A stretch of DNA of 64,000 nucleotides from Acridotheres tristis. Taxonomy: Eukaryota > Chordata > Aves > Passeriformes > Sturnidae. Under the pieces are notes generated by a model. It ran no database searches and was not told the DNA's origin. It saw only the letters and a program-made list of their open reading frames with translations. Positions 1 through 15,000 of the stretch are shown here, one piece after another (the stretch's first letter is position 1; every line of letters starts with the position of its first letter). The DNA is taken from positions 16,559,501 to 16,623,500 of the forward strand of contig CM072892.1 of NCBI GenBank assembly GCA_037013685.1, in the 5' to 3' direction. A program made the position numbers and the translations under genes.

Positions 1-3000
1 ATCAGCTTTCCCAAGAAGAAATCAAGTGCTCTGAAAGTGAATGTCCTGCCAAGGCATGAGTCTGTCTGTGGCACAGAGCAAGGAAAACCAGCCATGCACC
101 AGGAGGGCAAGGACTCTACTGTGTCACCAGGGCATCACAGTCTACTACAGCCCCTGCTCCTGTGGCCCAAGGGTCAACCCTACCCTGGCTCTGCCTGCAG
201 ACTTCAATAAACCTACTGAGATGTACTAGAATGGGATTTGCCTTTGCTTTGTTCTACCAAATGGATGTAACAGCAACAGAAAAAATGCACAGAGAGGATT
301 TTCCAGCCTGTCATCCAAGTACGAAAGGAACAGGAAAAAAGAGAAGGAGAATGTAGTATAACAGAGAGAGTCAAAATGAAAGCAAGCAGGGAAGATAGGG
401 TAGAAATATACCTTTGAGTCTTTGGCCCACATCCCTCAATATTTCAGCAACTGTATCATGTAAATCTCAATCTCAGACTTGTTTGACTGCTTCTGAACCC
501 TTCTACTCTCATTGCAAAGCTATTTTGGAATCTCACTCTTCTCATGGCTAGAATCCTTTTAATTTCCAGCCTAATTTTATTCATAAATATATGTCCACAT
601 CTTCTTGTAGAACTCAAGCTATAGTCTTAACTATACCTTAAGTAGCTGTCCCTGGATGTTAACCTCACAGTTCTGGTTTTATGCTTATTTTAAGCTGTCT
701 CTATGTCTGACCTGCTGCCAAACACCTGATAGCAAATATGTACAGATGTGATATTCCCTGGTCAGAAAGGTGTCCCTCTGCCTAGCAGCTGAATCACACA
801 AACCCTCTCACAGCTCTGATTCAGGACCCTGATCCCAAGATCTAGAAGATAGGGCTGTCTTCTGCCAAAGCTTCCTCTGGATCATTTGCCTGCCAACATA
901 CCTTAACAACACAGTCACCTCCTTCCTTCCCACTCACAACCTGCCTGGTGCAGAGAAGGGTGTGCAAATGTTGTGCAGGGTTGTTTTACAAGACCCAAAC
1001 TCCCTGTATATGCTGTGACACCTGGGCTGGAGAGATGTATACAGCAAGTGTATTGCACAGCCACACACCCCCTGGGCTCCATGTGTGTGATGAGTGTCAC
1101 ATGAGGAACACCCCAGCTACATATTCACATGCAGCACAGCTGCTGAGTCTGTCTGCAAACCCCAGGGAATCTTCTGGGGTTTCTGAGCATCTCACTTTGG
1201 ATGGAAAAGGAGAGGTTTTCCCATGGAATATCAGAAATCTTCCTCTTAGACCACCTTTACTTGGTTAAAAAAATAAGTATTTTGTATGTAAAAATAGGAA
1301 ACAAGTAGGAAAGAAATAATACTGTTTTAGAAAACACTAAAAATATGAAAATTACCTAATCCTTAGATTCAAGCCATATTAGGGGACCAGAAGGATATAA
1401 AAGTGCTCTGCTGCTTGGATTATCTGATGGAGTAACACTCAGAAGTACTGCTTGCCAACTGCATACATAACCCTGGTTTATCGCATTCCCAACAAAGTAG
1501 ATTATGTTTTTGTGGTGCCCTTATCCACATGTTCAATCAACAGGACTGCATTACCTTCCTCAGTGACCTTCATACTGCTCTTCCAAATTAAACAGCCGTG
1601 CATTTGTCTCCAGCTCTAGCTGAGGTACTGGCTGCAGTGCCAGTGAGTGACCTGGGGAGGAGCTTCCCGGTGACACATCAAGGTCAATTATCTCAGAAGA
1701 GAGAGGAAAAGCCCAGCAGAGGAGACCTTCACCCTGAACCTGCCATGCATGGCCAGGAAGGCTCAGCCACTCAAAGAGCTTTGTGCTGCTACACGTGGCA
1801 TCAGGCACCAGAGAGAAAGGAAAAACAAAGAGCAGAGTTTCCCCAGTGCTGCTCTAATTAAGCAGTTAATTAGGTGTGAGCTAAAATGGATGTGTTGCTG
1901 CAGTCTGTGGGTTTGAGGTCCTAGTCCTAGTCAGAGTAAGGGCAAGGGTGCACATTTCGGCTCAGTTGAAATGAAGCTGGGAACATGATTTAATCTGGCA
2001 AGACCTTCTCCAGTGCTGAAGGACTTTACCTGTTTCACAGGTAATATGAACCTGTGTTATAGCAACCCATCTCTTTGTTCTCATTGGCATTTCAAACACT
2101 GTCAAGTGTGAGGGACTTCTGTCGTCTGTGTTTTAATCTCCCTGTCTTTGGCAGCCTGTGGTTTCCCCACAACAGAGTAGTTCCTGGACAGCCCCACTCA
2201 GAGACCCTTCCTACTTACCTGAGTCCTGAAGAAATGCCAAGGGGAAAATGTTCTCTATTTCAGTGTATTTTACCATGCATTAAATAAAGAGGCATACAAT
2301 TTAAGAAAGCCAAAAATATTTATTGTTTAAGTTTGCTATTATTGATAACTATCTTAAGACAGAAATCCCTAGATATTTTAAAACTCTAACCATATTGTCC
2401 CAGCTGTGTTATCCATAGAGAATATGATACAGCTATGTAAAGCTGCTATGACTGCTAAGTGTATTCAATTATCTCTGCTAGTTTTGTCCCCCCTCCCACA
2501 CTCTCCATTCATTTCAGTGTTCACTAAATATTTTAAGCTTGTTAAGTGAGTTCATGCATGCATTACAAATAATCACTTTGGGAAAAATTTATGGCTATTT
2601 TATCCATCTCAGTAAATGGGCATGAACATACCACTAATATGCCCAGAGCTGTGAGACATCCTCCCTTTTCCCCTTACCCTCCCCCTTCAGGAAAGAAAAA
2701 ACCCAAACTTTGGAAAACGGGTCATGCGAACACAGGGATTTCTATAGCGAGCCCATGGAACAATGCGTGCATTCCCAGGCATAGTGGGCTCCCATTGTCT
2801 GGTCTTTCAGCACATAATAGAGGCTTTGCCAGTGGGGAGGCTAAATGGGGAACAAATGGATGGACAGTAAAGATGATGTGGCAGAAAGTGCAAGAACCTC
2901 TTTCTGCTTCTGTTTCTTTCAAAGGCTTGGAAGTGTTAGTGTGCATCGTAATTCCTCTGCATTGTGGTGTACATAACGTTTATGTTCATGCTATGCTTGC

Positions 3001-6000
3001 TAAAGAAATGCTGGCTGTGGTCAGCAGAGAGACCTGTACACATGCCTTTATCCCAGCAGCCTCCTGCAGCTCAAACAGTCTGGCATCCATGTGTGGGGAG
3101 CAAAACACCAACTCTTATGGTAATGAAGATAACAGTGAAGAATGGAGGGAGGAAAGCCCGGCTGCTCACCCACTGATAGAGACTGGGGGACTTTTCCTTA
3201 CAGCAACAAAGTACCCAACTATAGTTAAGTTTCATCAAAACTTTCTTTACCATCCATTTCAGAGGTTTCACAACTGGGCTGGAAAATTTACATGGAGATA
3301 AACTCTTCAGTCAGGCCTCAAGCAAATGTAGAAATGGCTGTTATCTTTTTGTGAAAACCCCAGAGATGGAACTACTAAAGCAGTGCAAATACACGTATGA
3401 AAATCTACCTATCTTTTATCTTCAAGCACTTTTAAGCCACATTATATCAATTTGAAGCCAAAGAATTATTTTCTGTTAAATTCTGTGAGATGATTCAAGA
3501 AGTCTGTAGAGAGGTGATCAGTTCCCATTCACTTCGAGAAGACTCTTCCCCCAAAGATTTGAAGTGACAACAAGAAGCAATGGCAGCTCTTCCATCCCTT
3601 CCTCCATCAGTATCCTCCACAAACTTCAAGTTTTAAGATTTTAAACATTGCTATTGCTACAAATGAAATAAAAAAAATTTACTGAAATATCACTTTTCAG
3701 ACCATTCATCAGTCCTCAGTATATTTTTGGTCTGTGAAAAAAACCCCACCTACATGAAATACATTCCCCCCCGGACCTTTTGTTTTCAACATGCTTGATA
3801 ACAAGATAGATCTCAAGAATCCCTTGAAACCTGTAAAAATCATCTTCCTGTATCTAGATTTGGGGACTGGCAAGAAGACGGAGTGCCTTTAACCTGTGTA
3901 TCCTCATGGGCTCCACCCTGGGCTAACAGTGATCTCCTGAGGATGCCATGGTGGCATAGAGCAGGCTTGCAGCCTTCACCTGTGAAGGCACAGCTCTGAA
4001 AACGGGTTTCACCATGGCGAAACCAAAGGTTACAGAGAGGCTGGATATCTTTCCTCACTTCAGTTGGCCCCTCCAAGGAAAAAAGGTAGCCCATGGAGAA
4101 ACTGACAGCACTGCCAACATGCTACCTAACGTGAGCATTAAACCTGTCTCAAACAGAGGAAATTAATACCAAGCACCTCATTTGAATGGCATCTCCTTTG
4201 GGAGAAAGCCAGGAAATATAAAGGTTGGTTTGCTCTGCTCATCACTCACATGACTGTGCCTTTTGTTTTTCAGCCTGATGAGAGGCAAGGATAGAAAATC
4301 AACCCCAGCTCTGAATTTCCTGGCTTTTGTCAGCTGATGTTACACCCATAATATTATTCAAACGGGGGGTTTTGTGTGTAACAGATAAATGTCGACAAAG
4401 CCCTGTCTAATGCCTTTTAGGTTGCTAGGAAACCTGGCTCTGTAGCCACCACAGAAATATCTCTGGCTAGGGGATTAGATAAGCTCTGACTTGTTTTGAT
4501 TAGGTGAGCTTTATTGCAAAAAAGACAGCAGCATGCTTGACATCGTAAAAATATGACCCGCTTACAAACCTGGGGCACAAAGACCATTTATTGCTCACGA
4601 TGGCATCCGTGGGAGGACACTCAGAATACTTTTCTAGACTGCCAAATCACTTCTCCCCCGAAAAAGCCACACCTCCTAATTAAGGTGTCCTCTGGTCCCC
4701 TAGGACTTAGGGCTGCTGCTGCTAACACCTCTGTGTTAGACCATCCTGAGGTGGAAAGTCGTTTTCAGCCTGGCTTAATATCATGTGTCAGGAGAATGGG
4801 GGTATTTGTGGTCTAGTGGGAAAACTAAGAACTACATTACCTGCCCTCTGCTCTCAGCTCTGCAATTTCATGATTGTGCTTTGAAAATAAATTTGAAGGA
4901 GTTATACCTGTGGCAAATATTTATGCAACCGCATAAATGGAGGAGCTGGAAGGAGTGAGCCTCTGCTGTTGCTCACGGTGACCCAAGATCTGCTCAGGGG
5001 TGCTGAGTCTCTTCCCCTGTCTGACCCCGCCTGTCTCAGCCTGCTGAGACTCTCAGCCTGCCCAGCCCTTGCCGATGGCATCCCAACAAGCATTTGGGGA
5101 GATGGTGGAAGCTCCATGCCCTCCTCATAAGTGGTTTCCACCCCTTACATCTTTTTTGACAAAAAGATTTCGCCTCTTTCTACCTTACTGCAGTTCAAGA
5201 ACCTTGCTTCTTATTTTGTTCACAGCATATATAACAAACAGGTTATCTCTCCCTCTCTGCAGTGCCTTTTATAAATTTGAAAACAGTTCTTTCTTCCTCA
5301 GTCAACTTTTCTCTAAACAAAACAACCTAAACGTTCTCCATCTATTCTCACGAAATATATTTTCCCTAAGCTCTTTAGCTCCATGGTCTATTATCTGTGA
5401 AAGCAAGGCAGATATTCTGCAAGCTATAAATGAAACCAACAATATTGAGGTGAAAGCATCAGTCTGACCACAGGCTCAGTCATGCTGTGAGCTATGCAGT
5501 TTCTGTCCAGGTTGCTGGCAGTAGTCTGGGATCCCATTATCTGCTCTTTAATCAGGAAGGCATTGAGATGGGAATCTGGAACAGTCAAAATTACGTGACT
5601 GAGACCCTGGGTTCATGCTGAGGTGTTAAGTAGAACTCAGGACGTTCAGTTTGGGCTAAGTTCATGTTTATATATTCACATTTAATAAAGTGCACCGGCT
5701 CAGTGATGTACTCTTGTATGACAGATATACATTGTATCAGTCAGAAGAGACAACCAGCTGCATTACTAATGAAGTTTAAAAAGGCTCTCCCTCAATTCAC
5801 ACCCAATTACGTGAGAAGTTTCATTCACAGAGAATGTGTAATCTGTCCATAATCATAGCATTTTAAAAGAAATTCCTGCTCATCAATCTATCTCAGGTAA
5901 AGCTATTACAGGAGCTAAAATATGACTGAAAAGGTGAAAACAATCAGGCTCTTTTCCAGCTAACTGGGAAAGCAAGTCTCAGAATAATGAATTCTGTGCT

Positions 6001-9000
6001 GAGAACTCTGCAGTTGAAATGTTTCAGTTGGGAGAACTCGGTACAAACAGGTACTTTCCAAACCATTCAGTGTATAGGTTAATATTAACATTAGGCATTG
6101 AACATTTAACTCAACAGTCTAAGAATTATGGTATGCTCCCCTGCACTCATGGCTGAGCCTTGGGTTTGTGTACTGTGTTCAAACACACCAGTACGTCCTG
6201 TGAAGCTGCTATGAAGGAGACAAAAACCCTGTTTACACTGTCTTTGTAGCTCACACCTGGAGCAAGCCCTGGTTCCCTAGCAGCCTGTAGAGCATGGCCT
6301 GCGTCCCTCAGGAACACACAAACCATGACCACACTGCAGTGCTCTGGGAACAAACCTGGCATCTTACCAGCCTCCACTGCTTGCTGCAACTGGAGGTGAG
6401 CATCTCCTCATTCTCCCAACACTGATGTCAGAATGCACTTGCCCCAGGCATGGCAGATGACCACACCAGCATCCTCCTCATAAAGTGACCAAGCCAAATA
6501 AAGAAGTGCAGAGGCTGCTACAAAAACACACTGCTTGCTTCTGCTCTGACCATGTCTGCTGCCATTGCTTCCTCAATACACAATGTCAGTCCCACCACAG
6601 AAAACCTCATGCACTGGAGTGCTGACAAAGCCAGCTCAAACTAGGGCTATGGATGGCTACACACAGATTCCTGTTAGAGCCAGTCTTGGCCAGATGGTGT
6701 TTGTTGCCCCAATTACATTCCTGGCTCTTAACTGTCAGCCAAGCTGTGACATAGCAAGTTGTTATATGGAAGTGCTTGCAGGGCCTGGATGTCATTGTTG
6801 GCAAACAAGGGCAGGAGGCTGCTGTTGGAAAAAGCTGCTTTTGTGTGTGTGTATATATGTTGGTAGTACCCAAGGCACAGGGTAGGGTGAGTCTCTTGTC
6901 CTGACCCCTGAGCCGCCCACCTCTGCTGGAGAATGGCTGAATCACATGGAGTATCTTTCCTAAGTGCAGTTGTACCTAAGCACTCCTACTGCTCTCATCT
7001 CTTCCATAAGTATAACTCAAACAAGACACCCACCAGAGCTACAGGTAATGTAGAAGCATAGCTTCATGCCTGGGACCCTTCTGCTTCTCCTGAGCATGGC
7101 AGTGAAGATGGAAGGGGTGACCTCAGAGAGTCATCTGTTGCAAGGCTCGTTAAGGTCCCAGACCTCTCAGACCTGGCAAGATGCTCAAGTCCTGGGTGAG
7201 AGTGCAGCATGGAGCTTGCTGTTATGGCACATCAGCCCTGAGCTGGTGTAATTCTTGATAGATGGAGGCATGTCTGCCAAGCTGCTCCATCCAGCATAAT
7301 CACTGGCATCACAGCTCTCATTTCGATGAATTTGAAGTCAAAGTACTAACTGCTGCAGGCCAAACCCACAGCATGAACTAGCCTTAGTTATGTGGTGTGT
7401 GGAGGTCCTGCAAGTGCTGAATATGGCACTGAAATACTCTTTGCACCCAAAACACTTTTAGATTTTTTTATTCACAAGGTTCAGTAAAAAACCCAAGTAG
7501 TCAAATAATAATATATAGATAATATTATATATCTATAATGATATAGAGCTCCCCAGGTTTTCGGGCCAACTGGGAGGCTGGAAAGCACAGTTGTGTGAGA
7601 TTTATGTGCGTAAGTCATGGGGCACTGGCGAGCATTCTTGGGAGGAAGGAGTCAACATGTCCTGGTCTGTGTAGGTAGTGTCCATGGTGAACACCCCTCT
7701 CAAATTCACTTAACTTTCTAAACAGAGATGACTATTTAGCTTGCTTCAGCTGGGCCAATATGCTTGGAGACCAGGGCCAAATACCATCTGACTAGAGATG
7801 GACTGCATGGATGTGCTCAGAGTCATGGATTGTGTTCACAAGTCTGAGAGGAACAAGTACAAGTTTTGCAGTTGCACTGTGCACATTAGCAGTTCTGGCA
7901 ACTGCACACGTGCTCTTACAACTCTACAGATGACAGCAAAAACTGCATCTTGGTGGTACAATGGGCTCTGCTGTATTTAAAAGGACTAACATGACCAACT
8001 GACTATACTCCTTGACATATATCATCCTCCGAGAAATGCAAACTCCTTGGATTCACAGACACACAGAAAAACAGTGTTGCCTGTGTACTGTCGATGTGTT
8101 GCTGCCACGGCCTCTCTCAAGACTCACCCAAACGAGATGCCAATCACTTGCTCACACATTTTCCCTCCCACTTCCTGCTCTGGAGATGAAGTGAAAATTA
8201 TGTGAAAAATTGAAAAATCATGGGTTGAAATAAGAACAATTTACTGGAAACAGCAATGAGATAAGAAAATGAACACTAACAGCAACAATATTCATTTTTA
8301 AAGTGTGCAAAAAAAGAGGGTGGTTTACATGCAAAGTGCTCACTGAGCCAAACCTGATATGACCACAGCCAGTAGCACCCCACCCCAACTTCTCCATATG
8401 CCACATTTGTTCCCAACTGGAAGCCACACCCCTTCCTCTCAGAAATCCCTTCTCCCCAGCCCATGACATAAGATGGTATCAAATAACAGAGTGTCTTGGC
8501 CATACCTTCCCCCTGATCTGGGCCAGAACCAGGACAGTTTCCCAAACTTTTTGAATCATGTTACCTAAAGAGCTCAGGCAGCAGAGAGATTAGTTGTCAA
8601 GAAGATCACAGCATTAAGAGAGGATGTCCCATGCCCACTGTTCAGCTCTTCCTTCCCAGAACTGAGTACATAAACATGACTCACTAATAGACCACATACC
8701 TTCCCTCAGTTTTCACAGGTCTTAAAGATGGTATCTGACACACAGTAAATGGCTGAAGTTCAGCTGGAGTCAGTGAAAACTTGCCCAATTTAGAAATGGA
8801 GTTCTCCTCAGGGACACCAGCCAGACCCACTCCCATTTGTGAAAGCATATCTAATTTGCATGCTTGTAGTGTGTCTGCTATTACTTTTGCCACGAGGCTG
8901 AAGTTTTTAATGAGATTAATGATCCATGGGTCACCGTGACCAGTGATTGATGAGGTTCTCAGCAAAATCAATTTACTGTTTCTTTCCACCAAGGGTTGCT

Positions 9001-12000
9001 GCCACCCTTCTGCATCCCAAAATGGGTCACAATTAAGACAATGTAGTTTGATCTGGTTTTCCCTGACCAAACACTTCAATTCAGCGCCTGCAGTTTGTTG
9101 ACTACGATTTTCCAATAAGCTCAAGGGAGCCTAATGGTAGCAGTGCATTAACTCACCAATGCCAATTTGCAGTATTGGGTATCAGGATATGCAAATGAAT
9201 TAAATTAGATCTTGTTTTCAAAGGGTATCATAAGCTGTCCCTTGAGCTTTATGTACTTTTGGACATAATTTGATACATTAACATTTAATTTCTGCCAGGT
9301 GGGGTTCACCTTCCTCTGAGGTAAAGAGCTTACAGAATAACACAGATCTCATGCCTCCCTCCTTTCTCTGCTAATAAGAAATACAAGATCCGGTTTCTCT
9401 CTCCCTTCCCCCACTGCTTTCCTCCCAAAATGTTTTAAAAATCTGACAATAATGCAAAAAATAGTTTTATATGGTTCTGTTTTCACTCAGTGACTCCCAG
9501 ATTATGTTGTTACCTTGATGTGCCAGTGCAATCAGGGATGAGCAGCAAGGCTGGTTTTACTGCTCTGGGGCAGCTCCTTTACCTCCATCCGAATGTAAGA
9601 GCAACTAAGAGGAGATTTTTGCCCAGTTGTGGAATTCTGCTGATCCCATGACCTGCTGGAATGGGATTTGGGGATTTTACCCAGCCCAGTGTGAGTGCAG
9701 GCCCTCAGGACAGTTCATAGCTTTGCAGCTTACCATACAATTTGATTAATAAAGTTGCAACTGCCTGTATTTAAGATTACAGGTTTTAAAGGTCAGTAGG
9801 CACCACTAGCCTTCATTATACTAAAAGCCAAAAAATTTAATCCAGTAAATCCTGCTTCAGATTCCTATCTTGTTGTCAAGATGGAGTATATATTTTCAGG
9901 AGCTGCTCCAAATTCAGTCTACAGATTTTATTTTCAAGAGGTATCCCACTGAGCTCTCTGTGCCCCTGTAACCCTCCTTGTGTGCAGCACCATGTGAGAC
10001 ACACATCTCCATTCTTACAGTCGAGTTTCATTTAAAACGTGGCTGGTTTTGGTCAGAGCAGCATTATTTGCTGAGGGTTGCCAATGTGTTCTGCCTTGCT
10101 TAAGTCATGGTTTTATCATGTAAATTAGACAGATAATACTGTCTGTAAACCATACTGCATGATCAGATGGCAGACTAAGCTTAGTGAGATAGAGATTTCC
10201 TTTTTAATTAAAACTGCAACGCTTCTGTGTGGTGGATTAACACTGAAAGGGTCACTGGAAGAAGCAAATTAAAGTAGGAACTGAACAATAAGAAAAAATT
10301 GCTCAAAAATGGCCAGTAACAGCATAACTATGTCACTTACCAATGTCTTCCTTGCAGGGAGATTATATTATGTTAACTCTTACCATTCCTTAAAGGTAGT
10401 CAAATGTCATCCTTGTTTTATTGGTATGAAATTCTGATGTGGAAGGTTAAAAAAATAATGAAATCATATCTGGCTTCTTGTGTCATAACCTTCATCTTGA
10501 CAATGAGACTTTGCTTTTGGAAGCACCTGGAAGCCAGGACTCCCACCAGGTACTGTGGGAGTCAAGAGATTTTTTCAACAGCTCCAGAACTCCAGCCCCA
10601 GTAGATCTTTTTAGGTTTTTCCTTCAGAACGTGTGCACTCAGCAATTAAGCTGCCATATGAACACCAAGCTTTAATTCTCACAATATCCAGTCCTTCTGG
10701 CCAGCTTGTCCCAGAAGACTGTCAGTCAGTAAGCAGTGCTGCAACAGATGTCACACTTACACTGATATATCCTGGCTCTTCAGTGGAAAGAAAATTTCCT
10801 TTTCCCTAAACTCTACGGAGCTACAAGTTCTTGATTCAGACTGATGCAAACCCACCTTCACATAGGCATGAAGATGAATTTTTATTAGACTATCTTTGCT
10901 GTTCAGACAACATCTTCTAACAAAGCCAAGTATAATAGATGGTTAACTCCAAATCTAAAACTTGCACTTGAATTCTTTTGCTAAATACTCTGCAATTAGA
11001 CATAAGCTGAGTAAGGCAGAGACTGCAGTACTGTATCACCAGGAAACATGTAAGGAGAAGAAATCCGATCCTTGTTTCACCAAAAAAAAAAAAAAAAAGA
11101 GCAGCTGAGATACATACCTGAGAAATACAAGGGGAACTAAGAAATCCTGAATCAGCTGCTCACAAAGAACACAGTTATTGTAATCAAATTTCCGCATGCA
11201 TATTTTACAGATTAGAAATGCAATGCCTAACAATTCTTAAGCAAATACAGCTTTCTTCCAGAAAAAATTGTCTGTTAAAAACAACAAATCCAATGTGGTT
11301 ACAGATATTACAAAACACAACAGCTATTTGGAATTAAACCTCAAGAAATAATCCAGTATTTCTGTGCTGTCACAAAAAAAATAAAGAAAAGGAAAGAGCA
11401 TAACTAGGGAGGGGACAAAGGAAATTAACTGAATTAATCACCTACAGTTTCCTCCAAAAGTGACTTAATCCTGCTCAACCTTCTATATGAGACAACCTAT
11501 AGGAAAACTAAAAAGCCTTTAATACTCAGGCTGCCAGGTCCTTGAAAGGAGGCTGAATTTAATTTGAATACTTCAACAGCACAACAGCATCTTCAGCCTT
11601 AGAGATGGCCTCTAGGCAGAGGCAAATTTAGCTTATAACAATAATAAATAAAATTATGCTTACCCTTTCTAGTACCTCAAAGGAAATTCATTTTTAGGTT
11701 TTTAGAGTAACTGTGAACAAAAACCACATTAAGCAGTATAGACTACATTTGAGACCAGTATAAGCAATTGAGCTATGCAGATATTCAGGAATTGGAGAGA
11801 GAACCCTAAAAAGCATCTTTTGCTGGCAGCTCTCCTTGCATCCCCTGTTACAGAATCCAGGAGATTGCAGATGCAGGCGGGCTGAGGGAGGACACAAGGC
11901 TCCACCTGCGATTACCTACCCCCATCACTTTATGCCAGCAAAGCCTGCAATGCAGCAGCGAGTACTCTGCACTTGAGTAAGTGTTTGCTTGTCTCTCGAC

Positions 12001-15000
12001 GTCTGTGCCAGTGAACGTGTGCAGGCAGCAGGGAGCTTTAATAAAGCAAACTCTGCAGCAGACTGCAGAGCAGGCTGATTAACAGTTTCAGGGGTACTGG
12101 GGAGCGTGGCAGAGCACTCTGCCTCCCCTCCTCCACCCAGCCTTAAACCTGATAAATCAAAGCTTTGACCAGCATCAGGTGGTTAAAACACAGTTAAAAC
12201 TCGTGGTGCTTTCTGCCTGCTCACCGAAGAAAGGCTTCAGGAGTGCTTAGGATGATCACATACAAAATGTGTTTACTGGAGTTCAAAACAGATTGTCTCT
12301 TTCGTGCCAAGCCCGCCCTTTAAGATGATATTAATTAAGAAAGCAGCTTTAATGCAACAGGCAAACTGCATGTAATCAGTGATTATAGCAGCAGGCAAGG
12401 ACATGATTTACCAGAGATTCAGTGAGAAAGGGACAAATGCAAGATCTTGTTTTCCATACAACATCACCTGGGACTTTGACCTGCCCTATTCCCCCTCCCT
12501 GTTCTGCAGGTCCCAGGAGTGGCATCTGCTTCGCACTAATGTCTCTGCAGGACATCTGAGTTGGGGAGAGAAAAAGAGTTTTCTTTCTCCTTCTGTAACA
12601 AGTTGGGGTAGGGCATGTGCTTCCCCAACACAGTTTCCAGACCAAGGGAAAACAGGATGATGCAGCAACACAAGGGTGCAGAGTCACAGTCACCCCATCT
12701 GTCCCCATGAACCAAAGCAGGGGAGCTGGTTGGGCTCAGCACCTGGAGGTGGGACAGGGTTGAAGCTCTGACAGGGTGGAGATGCTGGGTGCAGGCAGGG
12801 CAACAAGGGGCAGCATGGAGCAGGACCAAGAACCTAGTGCAGGGAAACACTCAGCAGGCAGAGAGTGATCAACAAGCAATTCACTCAGCTGTAGGTTGTT
12901 TATGAGAATGAGATGGAAACCAAATTAATAAATTGTCCCAACTGCTGTCCCCACACTCCCACTCAGTGTATTTGCTTTTCTCCCTTCTGTCTTTGCTCCT
13001 GCCCTCCCACATGAAAAAATAGTTATTTGTTTATATTCCTTGCAGTCCTTTATAATGCCTTATAAAACCACTACCCAGGTTTCTGGGCCAAAACCCCATT
13101 TTGCAACTGTAGAAAATGCAGCTTGGAGAGGCAGAGTGACTCAGTTGGGATTTTATAGCCAGCCCATATCAGAACCAGTTTCCAGTACTCATCTTCTTTG
13201 GCTCCTAAAATGAACCTTCTTCCACCTGCAGAACTTTCGACTGTAGCTAAAGTTACCCATCACACTGAATTTGCTATCTTTAGGCCCTCGCTCAGGTATT
13301 TGTTTCTTTGTTCTTCAGAGTCCTGGATGTTGCGGGATGTAAAGCTGAGTGTGTACTATTGTTCACTTCAGCTTTGTGCTGATGAAAGAACAAGCACAAA
13401 GGAAGGAGGGAAGAGGAGAAAAGGGGGCACCTTCTTGTATAAAAGGCTCTGAAATCCCATATGGAAAAACTCTGTAGAAGTGAATAAATGCGATTCTAAA
13501 AGCCTATTGAATTTAAGAGAGAATGATCTCCTTCCCACATGGTTTTCAAACACCATATAGACCCGTGCAGTCTTTGAGCATCTAGGGAAAAGAGATCAGA
13601 CTCTTTTCAGTGCTATGGATTTATCTAAATAAAACTATTGCTTTTATTTCCACTAGGTACCTTATGGAAAAGGCCTAGGAAAAAGGATAAAAAGAGAATT
13701 AGGAAAGCGATTTTAGTTGGTTTGTTTTGAATTTGGAAGTGGTTGCAGAATAACAAGCACTACTCTTGCTTTCTTCTGATTCTCAGTGATGTTGTATTTG
13801 TTTACTTTGTCTATAGTTTGGGATTTTTTGTGACAATTGTTACTACAGTGTTGGGCAGGTAGTTTTTAAAATAGTATGAATGCTTTCCTAGATGTTTTTT
13901 GAGATGAGTGTCTTGTCTAAATCTCTATCTTCACTATATGGAAGAGGCTGTGATCAGGGGAAGGAAAAGTTGGTCTTCCTAATAATTTATCCAGTAGATG
14001 AAAAAGGAGCAACTGAAACAATGGATTATATGATCTAAAGACTCTTAGGAGAGGGAGAGGGCTGCAGAAAGCAGCATTACAAACAGAAGGCCTTTTCCAT
14101 GTAGCTGTTGCGGGAGGCACAGGCTGTCAGTCTGCCAGAGAGAGCCACAGCTGTGCCAGATGTGTGGTGATATGAGTACAATGAAATTCAACATGGCATT
14201 CAGGTAGACTAATTTTTCCACTCAGCATTCAGGGCAACTATTCCCAAATCCTCCTGTGCATATGTGCATGTGTGTATGTATGTTACATAAAAGCAGTGTT
14301 TATGCTGGATGCCCAGAGGAAACATTAAATGCCTGTGTGCACTGTTCATGATGGACACTAGAGAGCCCAAAGGCAACTTTTCTATCATAAATTTATGTCA
14401 GTTTTTATATGCTACAACATCTGGGTCCAAAGTTGGAGCTAGCAATCTAATAAGACAGCTTGGTTATGAGCAGTCACTCCAATGTCTCGACCCTGATCAT
14501 CTCCCTTTTTCAGATGATGAAAAGCTTGGCCCGCTCACTTACAGACTGCTCATTTCAGCCACCCCCAAGTCATGCCATCTTGCTGGCAGGGGCAAAGTCA
14601 GCCCTGAAAGTTCTGGGTGCAAATTCTCACCCACAAAAAATTCCCAGCTGGTGCCAAGCAAATTTTCTGTCAGATGGCATGCGCCGTTTTCTCTGTCCTA
14701 GGGAGCGGTCCCTTTTCTCCTGGCATGGCTGTGGTGAAACACAAAATCCCATCCCTCTGGGAAAGTTCCCTTGTGTCACCACAACAGGCAGATACACCAG
14801 AATTCCCAGGCTTTTTCCTGGTGGGACAGCTGTGGTAGGAAAAGCCATGCAAGAGGAAAGGGGAGGTTTTATAACCCCTGCCTCTTCCCTTGCCCCTTTA
14901 GACAAGGCAGGGAGGAGCCAGCCTTTCATCTCCCTAGGACTTTGCTTATCCAGACATAAATTATGGATAACAATCACCTTCCAGAGGGATTGAGAAGCTT

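Noticed and set aside
8684..9124. 146-codon minus-strand open frame
   Set aside because: It opens with TTG, not ATG; the first ATG is far inside. No family was recognised and no promoter or splice context was seen.
14460..14993. Overlapping open frames on both strands (up to 177 codons) near 14.3-15.0 kb
   Set aside because: The frames shadow each other in a locally GC-richer stretch and none resembles a known protein.
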